64,000 nt of DNA, taken from NCBI RefSeq assembly GCF_014192275.1, contig NZ_JACHXR010000005.1, positions 266,210 to 330,209 of the forward strand, read 5' to 3'. Below, one piece after another: positions 17,102-26,465 of this stretch. A program made the position numbers and the translations under genes. This stretch comes from Halomonas stenophila (GTDB lineage: Bacteria > Pseudomonadota > Gammaproteobacteria > Pseudomonadales > Halomonadaceae). The first letter of the stretch is position 1; each line of letters begins with the position of its first letter. Below the pieces are notes generated by a model. That model saw only the letters and a program-made list of their open reading frames with translations. It was not told the DNA's origin and did no database searches.

Positions 17102-18358
17102 ATGGAAGCCTACTTTCTGGACTTCGCCAACCTCCTGCTGAGGTGGCTGCACGTGATCGCCGCCGTGGCCTGGATCGGCGAGTCGATCTACTTCGTCATG
17201 CTGGACAATGGCCTGCGTCCGCCCAAGGCCGCCGAGGACCAGCGCAAGGGCGTGTTCGGCGAGATGTGGGCGGTGCATGGCGGTGGCTTCTACCACAACC
17301 AGAAGTACGCCAGCGCCCCGGAGAAGCTCCCCGAGGACCTGCACTGGTCGTTCTGGAAGGCCTACACGACCTGGCTGTCCGGCTTCGGCCTGTTCGTGCT
17401 GCTCTACATGGCCAATCCCGGCTTCTACCTGGTCAACCCGGGCAGCGACTGGGCGTGGGCCGCCAACCTGAGCGGCTGGCAGGCCAACGTGGTGGCGCTG
17501 CTGTTCCTGCTCTCGGGCTGGGTGATCTACAACGAGATGTGCAAGCGCATCAGTCCCAACATGGAGCGCGATGGCCTGCTGAGCCTGGCCGTGGCGGTGA
17601 TGATGGTGGGGGTGGCCTACCTGAGCACCCAGATCTTCGCGGGACGCGCCGCCTTCCTGCTCACCGGCGCGGTGATGGCCACCGCCATGTCGGCGAACGT
17701 CTTCTTCTGGATCATCCCGGGGCAGCGCCGCATGGTGAAGGCCATGAAGGCCGGCGAGACTCCCAACCCCATCGACGGCAAGCGCGGCAAGCAGCGCTCG
17801 GTGCACAACACCTACTTCACGCTGCCGGTGGTGCTGCTGATGCTCAGCAACCACTACTCCTTCACCTATACCCACGAGCTGTCCTGGGTGATCATGTCGC
17901 TGTTCATCTTCGCCGGCGCCCTGATCCGCCAGTTCTTCGTGCTGATGCACGCCGGCCATCTCAAGCCGGCCTACCCGGCGGCGGGGGTCGCCCTGATCCT
18001 GGTGGCGGTGTGGGTCGGGGCGCCCACCGCGGGCAATGCCACGGCCGCCGCCACGGCCAGCACCGAGGCCGCCTCGGTCGAGGAGGCGCCGGCCGACACC
18101 GAGGTGGTGGCCCAGGGCGGGGCGCTCGAGGAGGTGCATGCCATCATCACCGAACGCTGCGTATCCTGCCACGCCCAGAACCCCGAGCATGCCGGCTTCT
18201 CGGCGGCGCCGGCCGGGGTGATCCTGGACACCCCCGAGCAGATGCTGCGCCAGGTCGACCAGATCAAGCAGGTGGTCGCCAGCGGCTACATGCCGCTCGG
18301 CAACATCACCCAGATGACCGACGAGGAGCGTGCGAAGATCGCCGACTGGAGTCCGTGA
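17102..18358 (+). CDS. puuD: membrane-bound urate oxidase (PuuD) with C-terminal cytochrome c domain
   Basis: 418 residues. The N-terminal part has about eight membrane helices of the urate-oxidase N domain (LLRWLHVIAAVAWIGESIYF and WAVHGGGFYHNQKY near the start). A low-complexity Ala/Glu linker at about residues 305-340 leads to a c-type cytochrome domain with CVSCH near residue 354 and a downstream Met in YMPLGNITQM. It converts urate to 5-hydroxyisourate while passing electrons to the respiratory chain, replacing a soluble uricase. It is the first step of the uraH-uraD pathway encoded beside it. Confidence 0.95.
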   Translation: MEAYFLDFANLLLRWLHVIAAVAWIGESIYFVMLDNGLRPPKAAEDQRKGVFGEMWAVHGGGFYHNQKYASAPEKLPEDLHWSFWKAYTTWLSGFGLFVLLYMANPGFYLVNPGSDWAWAANLSGWQANVVALLFLLSGWVIYNEMCKRISPNMERDGLLSLAVAVMMVGVAYLSTQIFAGRAAFLLTGAVMATAMSANVFFWIIPGQRRMVKAMKAGETPNPIDGKRGKQRSVHNTYFTLPVVLLMLSNHYSFTYTHELSWVIMSLFIFAGALIRQFFVLMHAGHLKPAYPAAGVALILVAVWVGAPTAGNATAAATASTEAASVEEAPADTEVVAQGGALEEVHAIITERCVSCHAQNPEHAGFSAAPAGVILDTPEQMLRQVDQIKQVVASGYMPLGNITQMTDEERAKIADWSP

Positions 18359-18385
18359 GGTGACGACGAGCCGCCTCGCCCGCTG

Positions 18386-18416
18386 ACCACCGCCCGCCTT
18401 TTTGGCGGGCGGTGGT
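18386..18416 (+). terminator. hairpin between puuD and the GntR gene
   Basis: Perfect 13-base arms, ACCACCGCCCGCC at 18386-18398 and GGCGGGCGGTGGT at 18404-18416, around a TTTTT loop. It lies 27 bases past puuD and just before a TGTATACA box, so the GntR gene very likely has its own promoter. Confidence 0.65.
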
Positions 18417-18435
18417 CGTGTCGGGCAACGGAAAG

Positions 18436-18443
18436 CGTATACA
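18436..18443. promoter_or_regulatory. CGTATACA operator upstream of the GntR gene
   Basis: CGTATACAATAA, 40 bases before the GntR start and a one-base variant of the TGTATACA set. Its sequence context (GTATACAATAA) matches the uraD/uraH site over 11 bases, suggesting autoregulation. Confidence 0.6.
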
Positions 18444-18482
18444 ATAAGCGGCATACCGGGTTTTCACGGAGGCGAGCAGTCC

Positions 18483-19223
18483 ATGAACCAGCGTCAGGTC
18501 GTTGACGGCGGCAAGTCCAGCGACGGCGGCAGTCGCCCCGGCAAGAACGGCGACGGCGCCGAGCGTCACGAGGCGATCTACCAGTCGATCAGCGATGCCA
18601 TCATCGAGCATCGCCTCAAGCCCGGTGCGCGGCTGCGCGAGGATGCCCTGGCCGAGGTCTTCGGCATCAGCCGTACCGGCATCCGCAAGATCCTGCAGCG
18701 CCTGGCCCTGGAGCAGCTGGTGACCCTGACTCCCCGCCGCGGCGCCAGCGTGACGCGGCCCACCGCCGACGAGGCCAAGGATGTCTTCGATGCCCGGCAG
18801 ATGGTCGAGTGCGGCCTGATGCCCGAGGTGGCCCGACGCATCACCGCCGAGGATGCCCAGTCGCTGCGCGAGATGGCGGCCCGGGAGCGCGAGGCGCTCC
18901 GGGCCGGCGAGCAGAGTGCCGCCATCAAGCTCTCCGCGGCCTTCCATGGGCGGCTGGCGCGGATCTCCGGCAACGCCACCCTGGCGGCCTTCGTCGAACG
19001 CCTGTGTTCGCGCTCCTCGCTGATCCTCGCGGTGTACGGCAACGCCGGGCATCTGGGCTGTGAATCCCACGACCACGACGATCTGGTGGGCTACCTGGAG
19101 AGCGGCAACGGCGAGCGTGCCCAGGCCTTCATGAGCCGCCACCTCAAGGCCATCGAGGCCTCGCTGTCCATTCGCGCGGAAGAGGACGAAGCCCCGGATC
19201 TGTTCGAGATCTTCTCGGGTTGA
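18483..19223 (+). CDS. gclR: GntR-family (FCD) regulator, candidate GclR of purine/glyoxylate genes
   Basis: 246 residues. A Gly/Asp/Lys-rich N-terminal tail of about 30 residues leads to a GntR winged helix (HEAIYQSISDAIIEHRLKPG... LAEVFGISRTGIRKILQRLALEQLV), then an FCD ligand domain with metal-type residues (FHGRLARISGN, ESHDHDDLV, MSRHLKAIE). Its place beside uraH, puuD and the purine permease matches P. putida GclR, a GntR regulator encoded in the purine cluster whose loss derepresses gcl. TGTATACA palindromes occur at its own promoter and at both the purine and gcl loci. The GclR identification is inference from context. Confidence 0.75.
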   Translation: MNQRQVVDGGKSSDGGSRPGKNGDGAERHEAIYQSISDAIIEHRLKPGARLREDALAEVFGISRTGIRKILQRLALEQLVTLTPRRGASVTRPTADEAKDVFDARQMVECGLMPEVARRITAEDAQSLREMAAREREALRAGEQSAAIKLSAAFHGRLARISGNATLAAFVERLCSRSSLILAVYGNAGHLGCESHDHDDLVGYLESGNGERAQAFMSRHLKAIEASLSIRAEEDEAPDLFEIFSG

Positions 19224-19304
19224 TCCGGTCCCCGTCGGCGTTGCAAGGCCGATGAGGCGCACCATACTGAAGGCCATACCTCCGTCCTGCGGCTGGATTG
19301 CCCC

Positions 19305-19877
19305 ATGCCTTCTGATGAGCTGCCCGACGACATCGCGCTGGAGCGGGTCTATGCGGAATACGTCCGGCTCGGTGGGATCTGCAACGACTACATCAAGAAT
19401 GCCCTGGGCGATATCCGCCTGCTCGGCGCGATCGGGGCCCTGCTGGTCTGGGATCCGCTGGCGCGGCTCCTCGAACTGGAGGCCCGTCTCCATCAGCCGG
19501 TGACCCCCGTCGGCTTCCTGGTGCTGCTGCTGGTCATCGTACTGGTGTTGTTCTATGACCTGCTCAAACAGTCGATCTTCTTCTTCCACTTGTCGCGGCT
19601 GCGCGAATTGGAACGGGTGCTCAACCGGAGGACCCTCGGCGACCAGCATGAGCTGTTCCATCTCGCCGGCGGCTGGCCTGGCTGGTTCCGCCGCTGCCAT
19701 GCCCCCGTGGCCCGGGGCTTCTGGGGCGTCTTCTATCTGCTGGTGGTGGCCTTCCCGTCGACCCTGCTGTACCTGCAGGGCTATCTTGGCTGGCTGATCG
19801 TCTACCTGGTCAGCGCCCTGGTGCTGCTGGGGCTGCATGCCAGCTGCGCGCAGCGGGTCCTGCGCTCGCTCGGGTGA
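19305..19877 (+). CDS. small membrane protein of unknown function
   Basis: 190 residues that I do not recognise. An acidic N-terminal region (about 1-60) precedes three or four hydrophobic segments: VGFLVLLLVIVLVLFYDLL near residue 75, then GFWGVFYLLVVAFPSTLLYL and GWLIVYLVSALVLLGLHA in the last 55 residues. The ribosome site is weak. Its last 203 coding bases recur perfectly at 30214-30416, where the protein tail would end DSAG instead of G. This locus therefore marks the left edge of a probable insertion. Confidence 0.65.
   Translation: MPSDELPDDIALERVYAEYVRLGGICNDYIKNALGDIRLLGAIGALLVWDPLARLLELEARLHQPVTPVGFLVLLLVIVLVLFYDLLKQSIFFFHLSRLRELERVLNRRTLGDQHELFHLAGGWPGWFRRCHAPVARGFWGVFYLLVVAFPSTLLYLQGYLGWLIVYLVSALVLLGLHASCAQRVLRSLG
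19670..19872 (+). repeat. 203-bp direct repeat, left copy
   Basis: Compared base by base, 19670-19872 is identical to 30214-30416, with a constant offset of 10,544 and no gap or mismatch. Identity stops abruptly at both ends. The repeat is the 3' part of the membrane-protein gene and lies in the same orientation as its partner. Confidence 0.95.
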
Positions 19878-19936
19878 GTAGCGAAGCTGCCTCCTCGGGG
19901 CGTCCGGCGCGAGATCCGAGGGCCTCCGTCGTGCCA

Positions 19937-19967
19937 TCGCCACCGGGCCGAGGGCCATCGGTGGCGA
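19937..19967 (-). terminator. hairpin after the first amidohydrolase
   Basis: TCGCCACCG at 19937-19945 and CGGTGGCGA at 19959-19967 form perfect 9-base arms about 20 bases past the stop of the minus-strand amidohydrolase. It has no T tract. Confidence 0.45.
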
Positions 19968-19985
19968 CATGGCTCGAGTGAGCGT

Positions 19986-21455
19986 TCAGAACGACCGGCT
20001 GGGGAAGCTGGTCGGGAAGATGGCGGCCGCGGGGGGGTGAAGGTGGGTGCGCTCGGGGTAGGAGGCTCTCAGTCGATCGAACTGCTGCTGTGCCTCGGCG
20101 GCCAGCTTCTCGAGGTTGACACCGGGGAGTTGCCGATCCTTCACGATGGTCCGGCCATTGACGATGACATGGGAGAAGTCCCGGCCCGAGCCGTTCATGA
20201 TCATGGTCTGGATCGGATCGACGAACTGGCCCAGGTGGAAGCCGCTCAGGTCGAAGACGGTGATGTCGGCCCGGGCACCCGGCGAAAGCCGGCCCAGATC
20301 CGGCCGGTTCAGAGCCTTTGCCCCTCCCAGAGTGGCGGCGTTGTAGTAGTCGGCCGCCGAGCAGGCGCTCTCGCTGCCCTCTATCATCCGGGTAGCCATG
20401 ATGCCGGTATGCATGTTGGTGACGATATCGGGGGGATAGGTATCCGTGCCCAGTCCGACCTTGATGCCGCGACGCTGCATGGTGGCTAACGAGTCCATGA
20501 AGTGCCCCATTCGAGCGCTGACTAGGGGGCAGTGCACGAGAGTCGCCTTGCTGCGCTCCAGGGCCACCAGATCCCGCTCCACGGAGTCATCCGTGGGATC
20601 CTGGCCGCCCAGGTAGATACCGTGGGGCAGCAGGACTTGCCGGTCCAGGAACCCCAGCTCATCCAGCAGGGCGAGCGAGGACTGACCGAAGCGCGCCGCT
20701 ACGGTCTCGACTTCCAAGGGCGACTGACAACAGTGCAGGCGCACGGGGCAGCCGAGGGATCTCGCTGCGTCGGCCGTGCGTTCGAGCAAGTCGCGTGTAC
20801 AGCACTCGATACGATCCGGGGCCAGCATCCCGCGGATCAGGCCGTTGGCCCTGCCATCGTAGTCCTTGACGAATTCGATGGCTTCCTCGAGACCGCGCAT
20901 GCCACGCGGTTCATCCCAATGAATATCGAAACGACCATCCGGGTGGATCACGGAGGCGCCGGTCCGGTAGGCCGGCCCAAGGTAGAGGCGCAGGCCGTAG
21001 TCGGCACCGATGGCCGCGGCACGCGCGAATTCCTGATAGGTCTCCCCCCACTCCCGATACAGCAAGGAGGTGATGGGCAGGGCCGTGGTGATGCCGTTGA
21101 GGAGAAGCTGGGCGAAGGCATAGCGCTTCTTGGCATCCTCCTCTTCCGGTGTGTAGACGTCACGGGGGCCTCGTGCGACATAGGTACTGGCCCAGACGCG
21201 CCCATGACGCCAGCCCGGGGCGTTATCGAAGCCCAGCACGGTCGAATCCAGGTCCGCCAGGGCATCCAGGTCGATGAACCCTGGCCCGACCACGGCATTG
21301 CCGGCATCGATGCGGTGGTCGAGGGGGCCGTCGTAGCCGAAACCGACATGCACGATGGTGTCGTTGTCGTAGACGACTTCACCGTTGTGGAGAATTTCAT
21401 GGCCGGTACCGTCGTAGCCAATGACGTAGCGGCCGGTGATCATCGTCCTGGTCAT
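19986..21455 (-). CDS. amidohydrolase-superfamily protein lacking the usual HxH motif
   Basis: 489 residues, overall like TrzA/AtzA or chlorohydrolase-type deaminases. After PGF, where these enzymes normally have HxH, this protein reads IDLDALADLD with no histidine. It keeps the later sites: RLHCCQS, LLPHGIYLGG, LVHCPLVSARMG and GLGTDTYPPD. A divergent metal site or a non-hydrolytic role is possible. It is the last gene of a minus-strand set with a second amidohydrolase (15 bases upstream), a flavoprotein and a Dpp-type importer. Substrate is unknown; a heterocyclic amine or ureide is a guess from context. Confidence 0.8.
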   Translation of the reverse strand: MTRTMITGRYVIGYDGTGHEILHNGEVVYDNDTIVHVGFGYDGPLDHRIDAGNAVVGPGFIDLDALADLDSTVLGFDNAPGWRHGRVWASTYVARGPRDVYTPEEEDAKKRYAFAQLLLNGITTALPITSLLYREWGETYQEFARAAAIGADYGLRLYLGPAYRTGASVIHPDGRFDIHWDEPRGMRGLEEAIEFVKDYDGRANGLIRGMLAPDRIECCTRDLLERTADAARSLGCPVRLHCCQSPLEVETVAARFGQSSLALLDELGFLDRQVLLPHGIYLGGQDPTDDSVERDLVALERSKATLVHCPLVSARMGHFMDSLATMQRRGIKVGLGTDTYPPDIVTNMHTGIMATRMIEGSESACSAADYYNAATLGGAKALNRPDLGRLSPGARADITVFDLSGFHLGQFVDPIQTMIMNGSGRDFSHVIVNGRTIVKDRQLPGVNLEKLAAEAQQQFDRLRASYPERTHLHPPAAAIFPTSFPSRSF

Positions 21456-21470
21456 CCAGGTCTCCTTTCG

Positions 21471-22658
21471 TCAGACAAGGCATTCGCCATCGGCGGCGAC
21501 CACACGGCCGCCCTGGACCACGGCGATGCGTGAGGCGCGATTCATGATCGCCTCGACCCGTGTCTCGCCGGCTACGACGGTGAAGTCGGCCCGGCAGCTC
21601 GGGGCGATACCGTAATCCGCGAGGCCCATCACCTGTGCGCCGCCTCCGGTGGCGATATCGAGTACCAGCTCCAGGTCTTCATCCCGGCGGAAACCGCTGC
21701 GGAAGGCCAGCAGCATGGCACGCTCGAGCATGTCGGCGTTGCCGTAGGGGCCCCAGGAATCCCGGATCCCGTCGGAGCCACAGCCCAGCGTGACACCGTC
21801 CTCGTACAGGCGCCGCACGGGGGGGAAGGCGATGTCGCCGGGGCCATGGGTCATGATGGCGATGCGGTTATCGATCAGCAGTCCGGTGAGATGTTCGAGG
21901 TAGGCCTCATCGACCATGCCCAGACAGAAGGCATGGCTCACGGTGACCCTGCCCTGCATGCCCAGCGCCGTCGTGCGTTCGGCGATGAGTTCCAGGGCGA
22001 AGGCGCCGAGCATGCCGGGTTCGTGGAGGTGGATATCGATGCCCACGCCGGCCCGGTCGGCGATGGCGAAGATGGTGTCCAGATGGCGTACCGGATCACG
22101 GTCCATGCTGGACGGGTCGATGCCACCGACCAGATCGGCTCCCATGCTGATCGCCTCGGCCATGAGGGCCTCGGTCCCGGGGCGAACCAGCAGGCCGCTC
22201 TGGGGGAAGGCCACGACTTGCAGGTGGATCGCCTCCCGGAAGCGATCCCGGGTGGCCAGGACCCCCTCGAGATTGGCCAGGCCGATCTCCGTATCGATAT
22301 CGACATGGGTGCGGATATGGGTCGTGCCCATGGTGATGGCCTGACGGACCTGGTTCGTCGACTGCTCTTCCGGTGAGTAGCCGAGCGCCTTCCTGACACG
22401 GCGCTCGTCCGCGATGCGTGACTGGATCGTCGGCCCGGCACTGTGCCGGTGCCACGACCGCCCCCATAGGGTCTTGTCCAGATGGGTATGGGCATCCACC
22501 AGGCCGGGAAGCAGGATGCCGTTGCGTCCATCGACGACCCTGATGCCCGGTGCCTCGAGGCCGGCGCCGACCCGTTTCACCACGCCATCGATCACCAGGA
22601 CATCGGCGCGGTCCCCCTCGAGCGGGCGTACGTTCTGCAACAGTAAGGATTCGGTCAT
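21471..22658 (-). CDS. cytosine-deaminase-like amidohydrolase
   Basis: 395 residues. Canonical metal motifs are present: HTHLDK near residue 57, IHLHEPG, VSHAFCLG, and GSDGIRDSWGPYG near residue 310, which corresponds to the CodA-type D-x-W motif. Relatives deaminate cytosine, isocytosine or ammelide-type rings. I start at the ATG at 22658, with AGGGAG six bases upstream; the longer frame (to 22895) adds an Arg/Pro/Ser-rich stretch that is only antisense to the next gene. It is probably co-transcribed with the flanking genes. Confidence 0.88.
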   Translation of the reverse strand: MTESLLLQNVRPLEGDRADVLVIDGVVKRVGAGLEAPGIRVVDGRNGILLPGLVDAHTHLDKTLWGRSWHRHSAGPTIQSRIADERRVRKALGYSPEEQSTNQVRQAITMGTTHIRTHVDIDTEIGLANLEGVLATRDRFREAIHLQVVAFPQSGLLVRPGTEALMAEAISMGADLVGGIDPSSMDRDPVRHLDTIFAIADRAGVGIDIHLHEPGMLGAFALELIAERTTALGMQGRVTVSHAFCLGMVDEAYLEHLTGLLIDNRIAIMTHGPGDIAFPPVRRLYEDGVTLGCGSDGIRDSWGPYGNADMLERAMLLAFRSGFRRDEDLELVLDIATGGGAQVMGLADYGIAPSCRADFTVVAGETRVEAIMNRASRIAVVQGGRVVAADGECLV

Positions 22659-22671
22659 GATCGTCTCCCTG

Positions 22672-23343
22672 TCAGTTGATGCCGTCGTCCACGGACAGCG
22701 TGTCTTCGCAGGCTTCCCGGTCGCGGGTGGCCTGAAACGCCTCGAGGCTCGGGCGTGGCAACTCGAACTGGGTCTCGGCAAACAGGTAGGCGTCGGCATG
22801 GAGACGGGCCAGCGGATGATAGGCTTCGGGGCGAACCCTGAGGGTCCGGGGATCGATAAACTCATCCTGCACGTGCATGTGCAGTACCTCGCCAACGATC
22901 ACCGAGCGGTTGGGGTATTCCAGCGATTCGGTCTTGCGACACTCCATGGCCACCGGTGCCTCGAGGATGCGGCCGGTGAGCAGTGTGCGGCTGGGGGCCA
23001 GGGTCAGCCCCGCGGCGGACACCTCGTCCTCCTCGGGGGGGAAGTCCAGGGAGGTGGTGATCATCGGGTGAGCGATGCGCTCATTGACCAGGTTGACCAC
23101 GAACTCACCGTTGTCGTGGATGTTCCGGGTGGTGTCCTTGTAGCGCCCATCTGGACGGTGCTGGATGCCCAGGATGAGGATCGGGGGCTCGTCGCCGAAG
23201 ACGTTGAAGAAGCTCATCGGCCCGGCATTCGAGACGCCCGTCTGGTCCATGGTCGTCACCAGGGCGATGGGCCTGGGAACGATGAAGCTGACCAGGAGCT
23301 TGTAGCGCTCCTGCTTGCTCAACTGACTGAAATCAAATTCCAT
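22672..23343 (-). CDS. flavin reductase-like, FMN-binding split-barrel protein
   Basis: 223 residues. An FMN-binding split barrel of the DIM6/NTAB type has VPRPIALVTTMDQTGVSNAGPMSFFN near the N-terminus and RNIHDNGEFVVNLVNE around residue 75. Such proteins bind FMN and act as NAD(P)H:flavin reductases or unknown oxidoreductases. It lies between the ABC ATPase gene dppF and the cytosine-deaminase-like gene, with gaps of 13-30 bases. It could supply reduced flavin or act directly on the imported compound; neither is shown by sequence. Confidence 0.85.
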   Translation of the reverse strand: MEFDFSQLSKQERYKLLVSFIVPRPIALVTTMDQTGVSNAGPMSFFNVFGDEPPILILGIQHRPDGRYKDTTRNIHDNGEFVVNLVNERIAHPMITTSLDFPPEEDEVSAAGLTLAPSRTLLTGRILEAPVAMECRKTESLEYPNRSVIVGEVLHMHVQDEFIDPRTLRVRPEAYHPLARLHADAYLFAETQFELPRPSLEAFQATRDREACEDTLSVDDGIN

Positions 23344-23372
23344 CGGGATTCCTTCGGTTGTCTGGGGCCAGG

Positions 23373-24455
23373 TCAGGCCCTGGTGATGAGTCGCCCTTCC
23401 TCGACGGCATGACAGGCAACGAAGCCGCGCTCGACATTGTGGAGCGGTCGGGGCGCTTCCCTCTTGCAGCGCGCGTTGGCGTGTGGGCAGCGCGGATGGA
23501 AGGCACAGCCGCTGGGTGGGTCGAGGGGGCTCGGCACCTCGCCACCAACCGGTGTACGGGCACGACCGGTCATCTTCAGGTCAGGAATGGAGTCGAGCAG
23601 CATGCGGGTGTAGGGATGCTGGGGACGTCGAAAGAGCTCATGCTTGGTGCCGACCTCCACCAGACGCCCCAGGTACATGACGCCGATCCGGTCGGAGATG
23701 TGGTAAACCACCGACAGGTCATGGCTGATGAACAGGTAGGTCAGCGCGAACTCGCGCTGCAGGTCCTTCATCAGGTTGAGGATCTGGGCCTGCACGGAGA
23801 CGTCGAGCGCCGAGGTGGGCTCGTCACAGACGATGAACTCCGGGTTGCTGGCGAGGGCTCTGGCGATGGAGATGCGCTGGCGCTGGCCGCCGGAGAACTC
23901 GTGAGGATACTTCTCGCCATCCTGCGCGTTGAGCCCCACGCATTCCAGGAGTGTCGCCACGCGCTCATCGATCGCCTTCTGCCCGTCGAGCAGGCCGAAG
24001 ACGGTCAGCGGCTCGGCGATGATATTCCGAACGCGCCACCGGGGGTTCAGGCTGGCATAGGGATCCTGGAAGATCATCTGCAGGCGATGGCGAATGGCGT
24101 CCATGTCCTGACGGCTATGGGTGGCGATATCCTCCCCCTCGAACTCGATATTGCCGGAGGTGGTGTCATTCAGGCCGACCACCAGTTTGGCGATGGTGGA
24201 CTTGCCGCAGCCGGATTCCCCGACCAGGCTGAAGGTCTCGCCACGATAGATGTCGAAGCTGACGCCATCCACGGCCTTGACCACCTGTCTTTCCTTGCGC
24301 TCGAGCAGGCGGTTGAGCAGTGGGGGCGAGACATCGAAATGACGCTTCAGGTTGGCGATACGGAAGACGGGAGTCACCGACGGCATGTCGGAGACGTCTT
24401 CCCGGGGGCGAGTCTGTGTCGCCGAGGCGCTGTAGATCTCCTGGGTCATATTCAT
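23373..24455 (-). CDS. peptide-type ABC transporter ATPase (DppF/OppF-like)
   Basis: 360 residues. Walker [14 protein letters not shown], signature [14 protein letters not shown] and Walker [14 protein letters not shown] are followed by the OppF-type C-terminal domain, including [12 protein letters not shown] with cysteines that can bind an iron-sulfur cluster in relatives. It energises uptake with the adjacent DppD partner. The start at 24455 has GGAG seven bases upstream and overlaps the end of the preceding ATPase gene as ATGA. The longer open frame upstream is antisense-like and rejected. Confidence 0.93.
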   Translation of the reverse strand: MNMTQEIYSASATQTRPREDVSDMPSVTPVFRIANLKRHFDVSPPLLNRLLERKERQVVKAVDGVSFDIYRGETFSLVGESGCGKSTIAKLVVGLNDTTSGNIEFEGEDIATHSRQDMDAIRHRLQMIFQDPYASLNPRWRVRNIIAEPLTVFGLLDGQKAIDERVATLLECVGLNAQDGEKYPHEFSGGQRQRISIARALASNPEFIVCDEPTSALDVSVQAQILNLMKDLQREFALTYLFISHDLSVVYHISDRIGVMYLGRLVEVGTKHELFRRPQHPYTRMLLDSIPDLKMTGRARTPVGGEVPSPLDPPSGCAFHPRCPHANARCKREAPRPLHNVERGFVACHAVEEGRLITRA

Positions 24456-25507
24456 GCGTTGGCTCCTCGGCGGTGGTCTGCGGTGGGTGACGGGGCTGAC
24501 GTGGGCCAGGGCGAGCGATCGGTCATCGCCGTCTCCTCGACGAGCCAGCAGGCAGCGTCGCTGTTTTCCACGGCGATCAGGTCCGGGCGCTCGGTTCTGC
24601 AGCGCGAGAAGGCACGGGGGCAGCGAGGGTTGAAGGCGCACCCGTCGGGTATGGACGCCAGGCGTGGCATGGAGCCCTCGATCTGTTCCAGCCGGTCGAC
24701 ATCGTTAAGGATGGTGGGGATGGAATTCATCAACCCACGCGTATAAGGGTGCTTCGCGTGCTTGATGACATCGGTCACCGGACCGACTTCCGCCAGTCGA
24801 CCGGCATACATCACGGCGACGCGGTCGGCGGCCTCGGCGATGACGCCCATGTCATGGGTTACCAGCATGACCGCCGTGCCCTTCTCCCTGCAGAGTCGCT
24901 TGAGTACCGCAATGATCTGGGCCTGTACCGACACATCCAGTGCCGTGGTCGGCTCATCGGCGATGACCAGCCTCGGTTCCACGCACAGGGCCAGGGCGAT
25001 CACCACCCGTTGGCGCATGCCGCCGGAGAACTGGTGCGGGTACTGGTCGATCCGTGTTTCGGGGGCGGGCAGTCCGACCTCTTCCAGCATGCGGATGGCG
25101 CGCCGGCGGGCCTCCTTCTTGCTCATCGGAAGGTGGGTGCGGATCGTCTCCACGAGCTGGTGGCCGATGGTATACAAGGGGTTCAGGCTGGTCAGTGGAT
25201 CCTGGAAGATGGCGCCGATATCCCTGCCGCGCAGGCGGCGCATCTCCTCCTGGGAGAGGTTGTCGATGCGTTTGCCTTCGAGTCGGATCTGGCCGGCACT
25301 GATGCGTCCAGGCGTTTCCAGCAGCCCCGTGATCGCGGTGCCGGTCAAGGACTTGCCGGCACCGGACTCGCCCACGACACCGAGGATCTCGCCTGGTGCG
25401 ATCTGCAGGGAGACGCCATCGATGGCCTTCAGGGCTCCGCGTCGCGTATCGAACTCGATGTGCAGGTCACTGACTTCCAGGACCGGGGTTGTCTCATGTG
25501 CAGTCAT
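24452..25507 (-). CDS. peptide-type ABC transporter ATPase (DppD/OppD-like)
   Basis: 351 residues. Walker A GESGAGKSLTGTA, signature SGGMRQRVVIALAL and Walker B RLVIADEPTTALD are present, with the oligopeptide ATPase C-terminal extension (GCAFNPRCPRAF). The ATP-binding pair with the next gene forms the cytoplasmic motor of the transporter. It is 11 bases downstream of the DppC-like permease and overlaps dppF by four bases, so tight co-translation is likely. Confidence 0.94.
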   Translation of the reverse strand: MTAHETTPVLEVSDLHIEFDTRRGALKAIDGVSLQIAPGEILGVVGESGAGKSLTGTAITGLLETPGRISAGQIRLEGKRIDNLSQEEMRRLRGRDIGAIFQDPLTSLNPLYTIGHQLVETIRTHLPMSKKEARRRAIRMLEEVGLPAPETRIDQYPHQFSGGMRQRVVIALALCVEPRLVIADEPTTALDVSVQAQIIAVLKRLCREKGTAVMLVTHDMGVIAEAADRVAVMYAGRLAEVGPVTDVIKHAKHPYTRGLMNSIPTILNDVDRLEQIEGSMPRLASIPDGCAFNPRCPRAFSRCRTERPDLIAVENSDAACWLVEETAMTDRSPWPTSAPSPTADHRRGANA

Positions 25508-25518
25508 GGTCGTCTCCC

Positions 25519-26454
25519 TCAGCGAAGTTTGGGGTTGAGTGCATCGCGTAGCCAGTCACCCAGCAGGTTCACCGACAGCACGAGCAGCACCAGCACCATG
25601 GAGGGGAAAATGACTACCCACCAGACGCCGGAGAACAGGAACTCGTTGCCGATCCTGATCAGGGTGCCGAGTGATGGCTCCGTGGGGGGCATACCGACCC
25701 CCAGAAATGACAGGGCGGCCTCGATGAGAATGGCGATGGCGAGGTTGACGGTGGCGACCACCAGGATGGGGCCGACCACATTGGGCAGGATATGTCTGGC
25801 CATGATCGCGCGGGAGCGCAGGCCGATGACGCGGGCGGCGAGGACATACTCGCGGTTCTTCTCGACCAGGGTCGAGCCCCGTACGGTGCGCGCATACTGC
25901 ACCCAGGTGGTCAGTCCGATGGCGAGAATGAGCACGAAGATGACGGCATCATGCTGCATTTCCGGTGGCAGGACGCCCCTGGCGACACCATTGATCAATA
26001 ATGCCACCAGGATCGGTGGGAAGCTGATCATGATGTCGGCGATACGCATGATCGTGGCATCGACCGCTCCCCCGACATAGGCGGCCAGAAGTCCCAGGCA
26101 AACACCCAGTACCATGGCGAAGGCCACGCTCGCCAGGCCGACCAGAATGGAAATTCGTGCACCGTACAGGATCGCCGACAGCACATCACGGCCCTGACCA
26201 TCGGTCCCGAGCAGGAAGGCACTGTCCCCCCCCGAGACCCATGCCGGCGGAAGTTCACTGTTCAACAGACTGAGGGTGCTGACATCGAAGGGATCGTGTG
26301 GCGCGATCCAGGGGGCCAGAATCGCGGCGAGTATCAGCGTGACCACCACGACGGAGGCGACGATGGTGACCGGTGAACGGCGAAAGCTATAGAACAGGTC
26401 GCTGTCGATGAACCTGTACAAGCTGTTGCCGAGTCTTTGCGTTGTGGTACTCAT
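25519..26454 (-). CDS. peptide-type ABC transporter permease (DppC-like)
   Basis: 311 residues with about six membrane segments. An N-terminal cytoplasmic stretch and the OppC-N type first helix (VTLILAAILAPWIAPHDPF) are followed by the EAA loop near EAALSFLGVGMPPTEPSLG. It pairs with the DppB-like permease encoded 11 bases upstream. Base composition is more AT-rich than in flanking chromosomal genes. Confidence 0.93.
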   Translation of the reverse strand: MSTTTQRLGNSLYRFIDSDLFYSFRRSPVTIVASVVVVTLILAAILAPWIAPHDPFDVSTLSLLNSELPPAWVSGGDSAFLLGTDGQGRDVLSAILYGARISILVGLASVAFAMVLGVCLGLLAAYVGGAVDATIMRIADIMISFPPILVALLINGVARGVLPPEMQHDAVIFVLILAIGLTTWVQYARTVRGSTLVEKNREYVLAARVIGLRSRAIMARHILPNVVGPILVVATVNLAIAILIEAALSFLGVGMPPTEPSLGTLIRIGNEFLFSGVWWVVIFPSMVLVLLVLSVNLLGDWLRDALNPKLR

Positions 26455-26465
26455 GGATAAGCTCC

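Noticed and set aside
16481..19970. Minus-strand frames of 657 and 554 codons opposite puuD and the GntR gene
   Set aside because: They are antisense to clear genes and cross two terminators; no coherent domain is seen.
25166..25180. GTATAC cores inside coding sequence (for example near 25170, 27553, 30946 and 41917)
   Set aside because: They lie within conserved codons of genes far from promoters, so they were not counted as operators.
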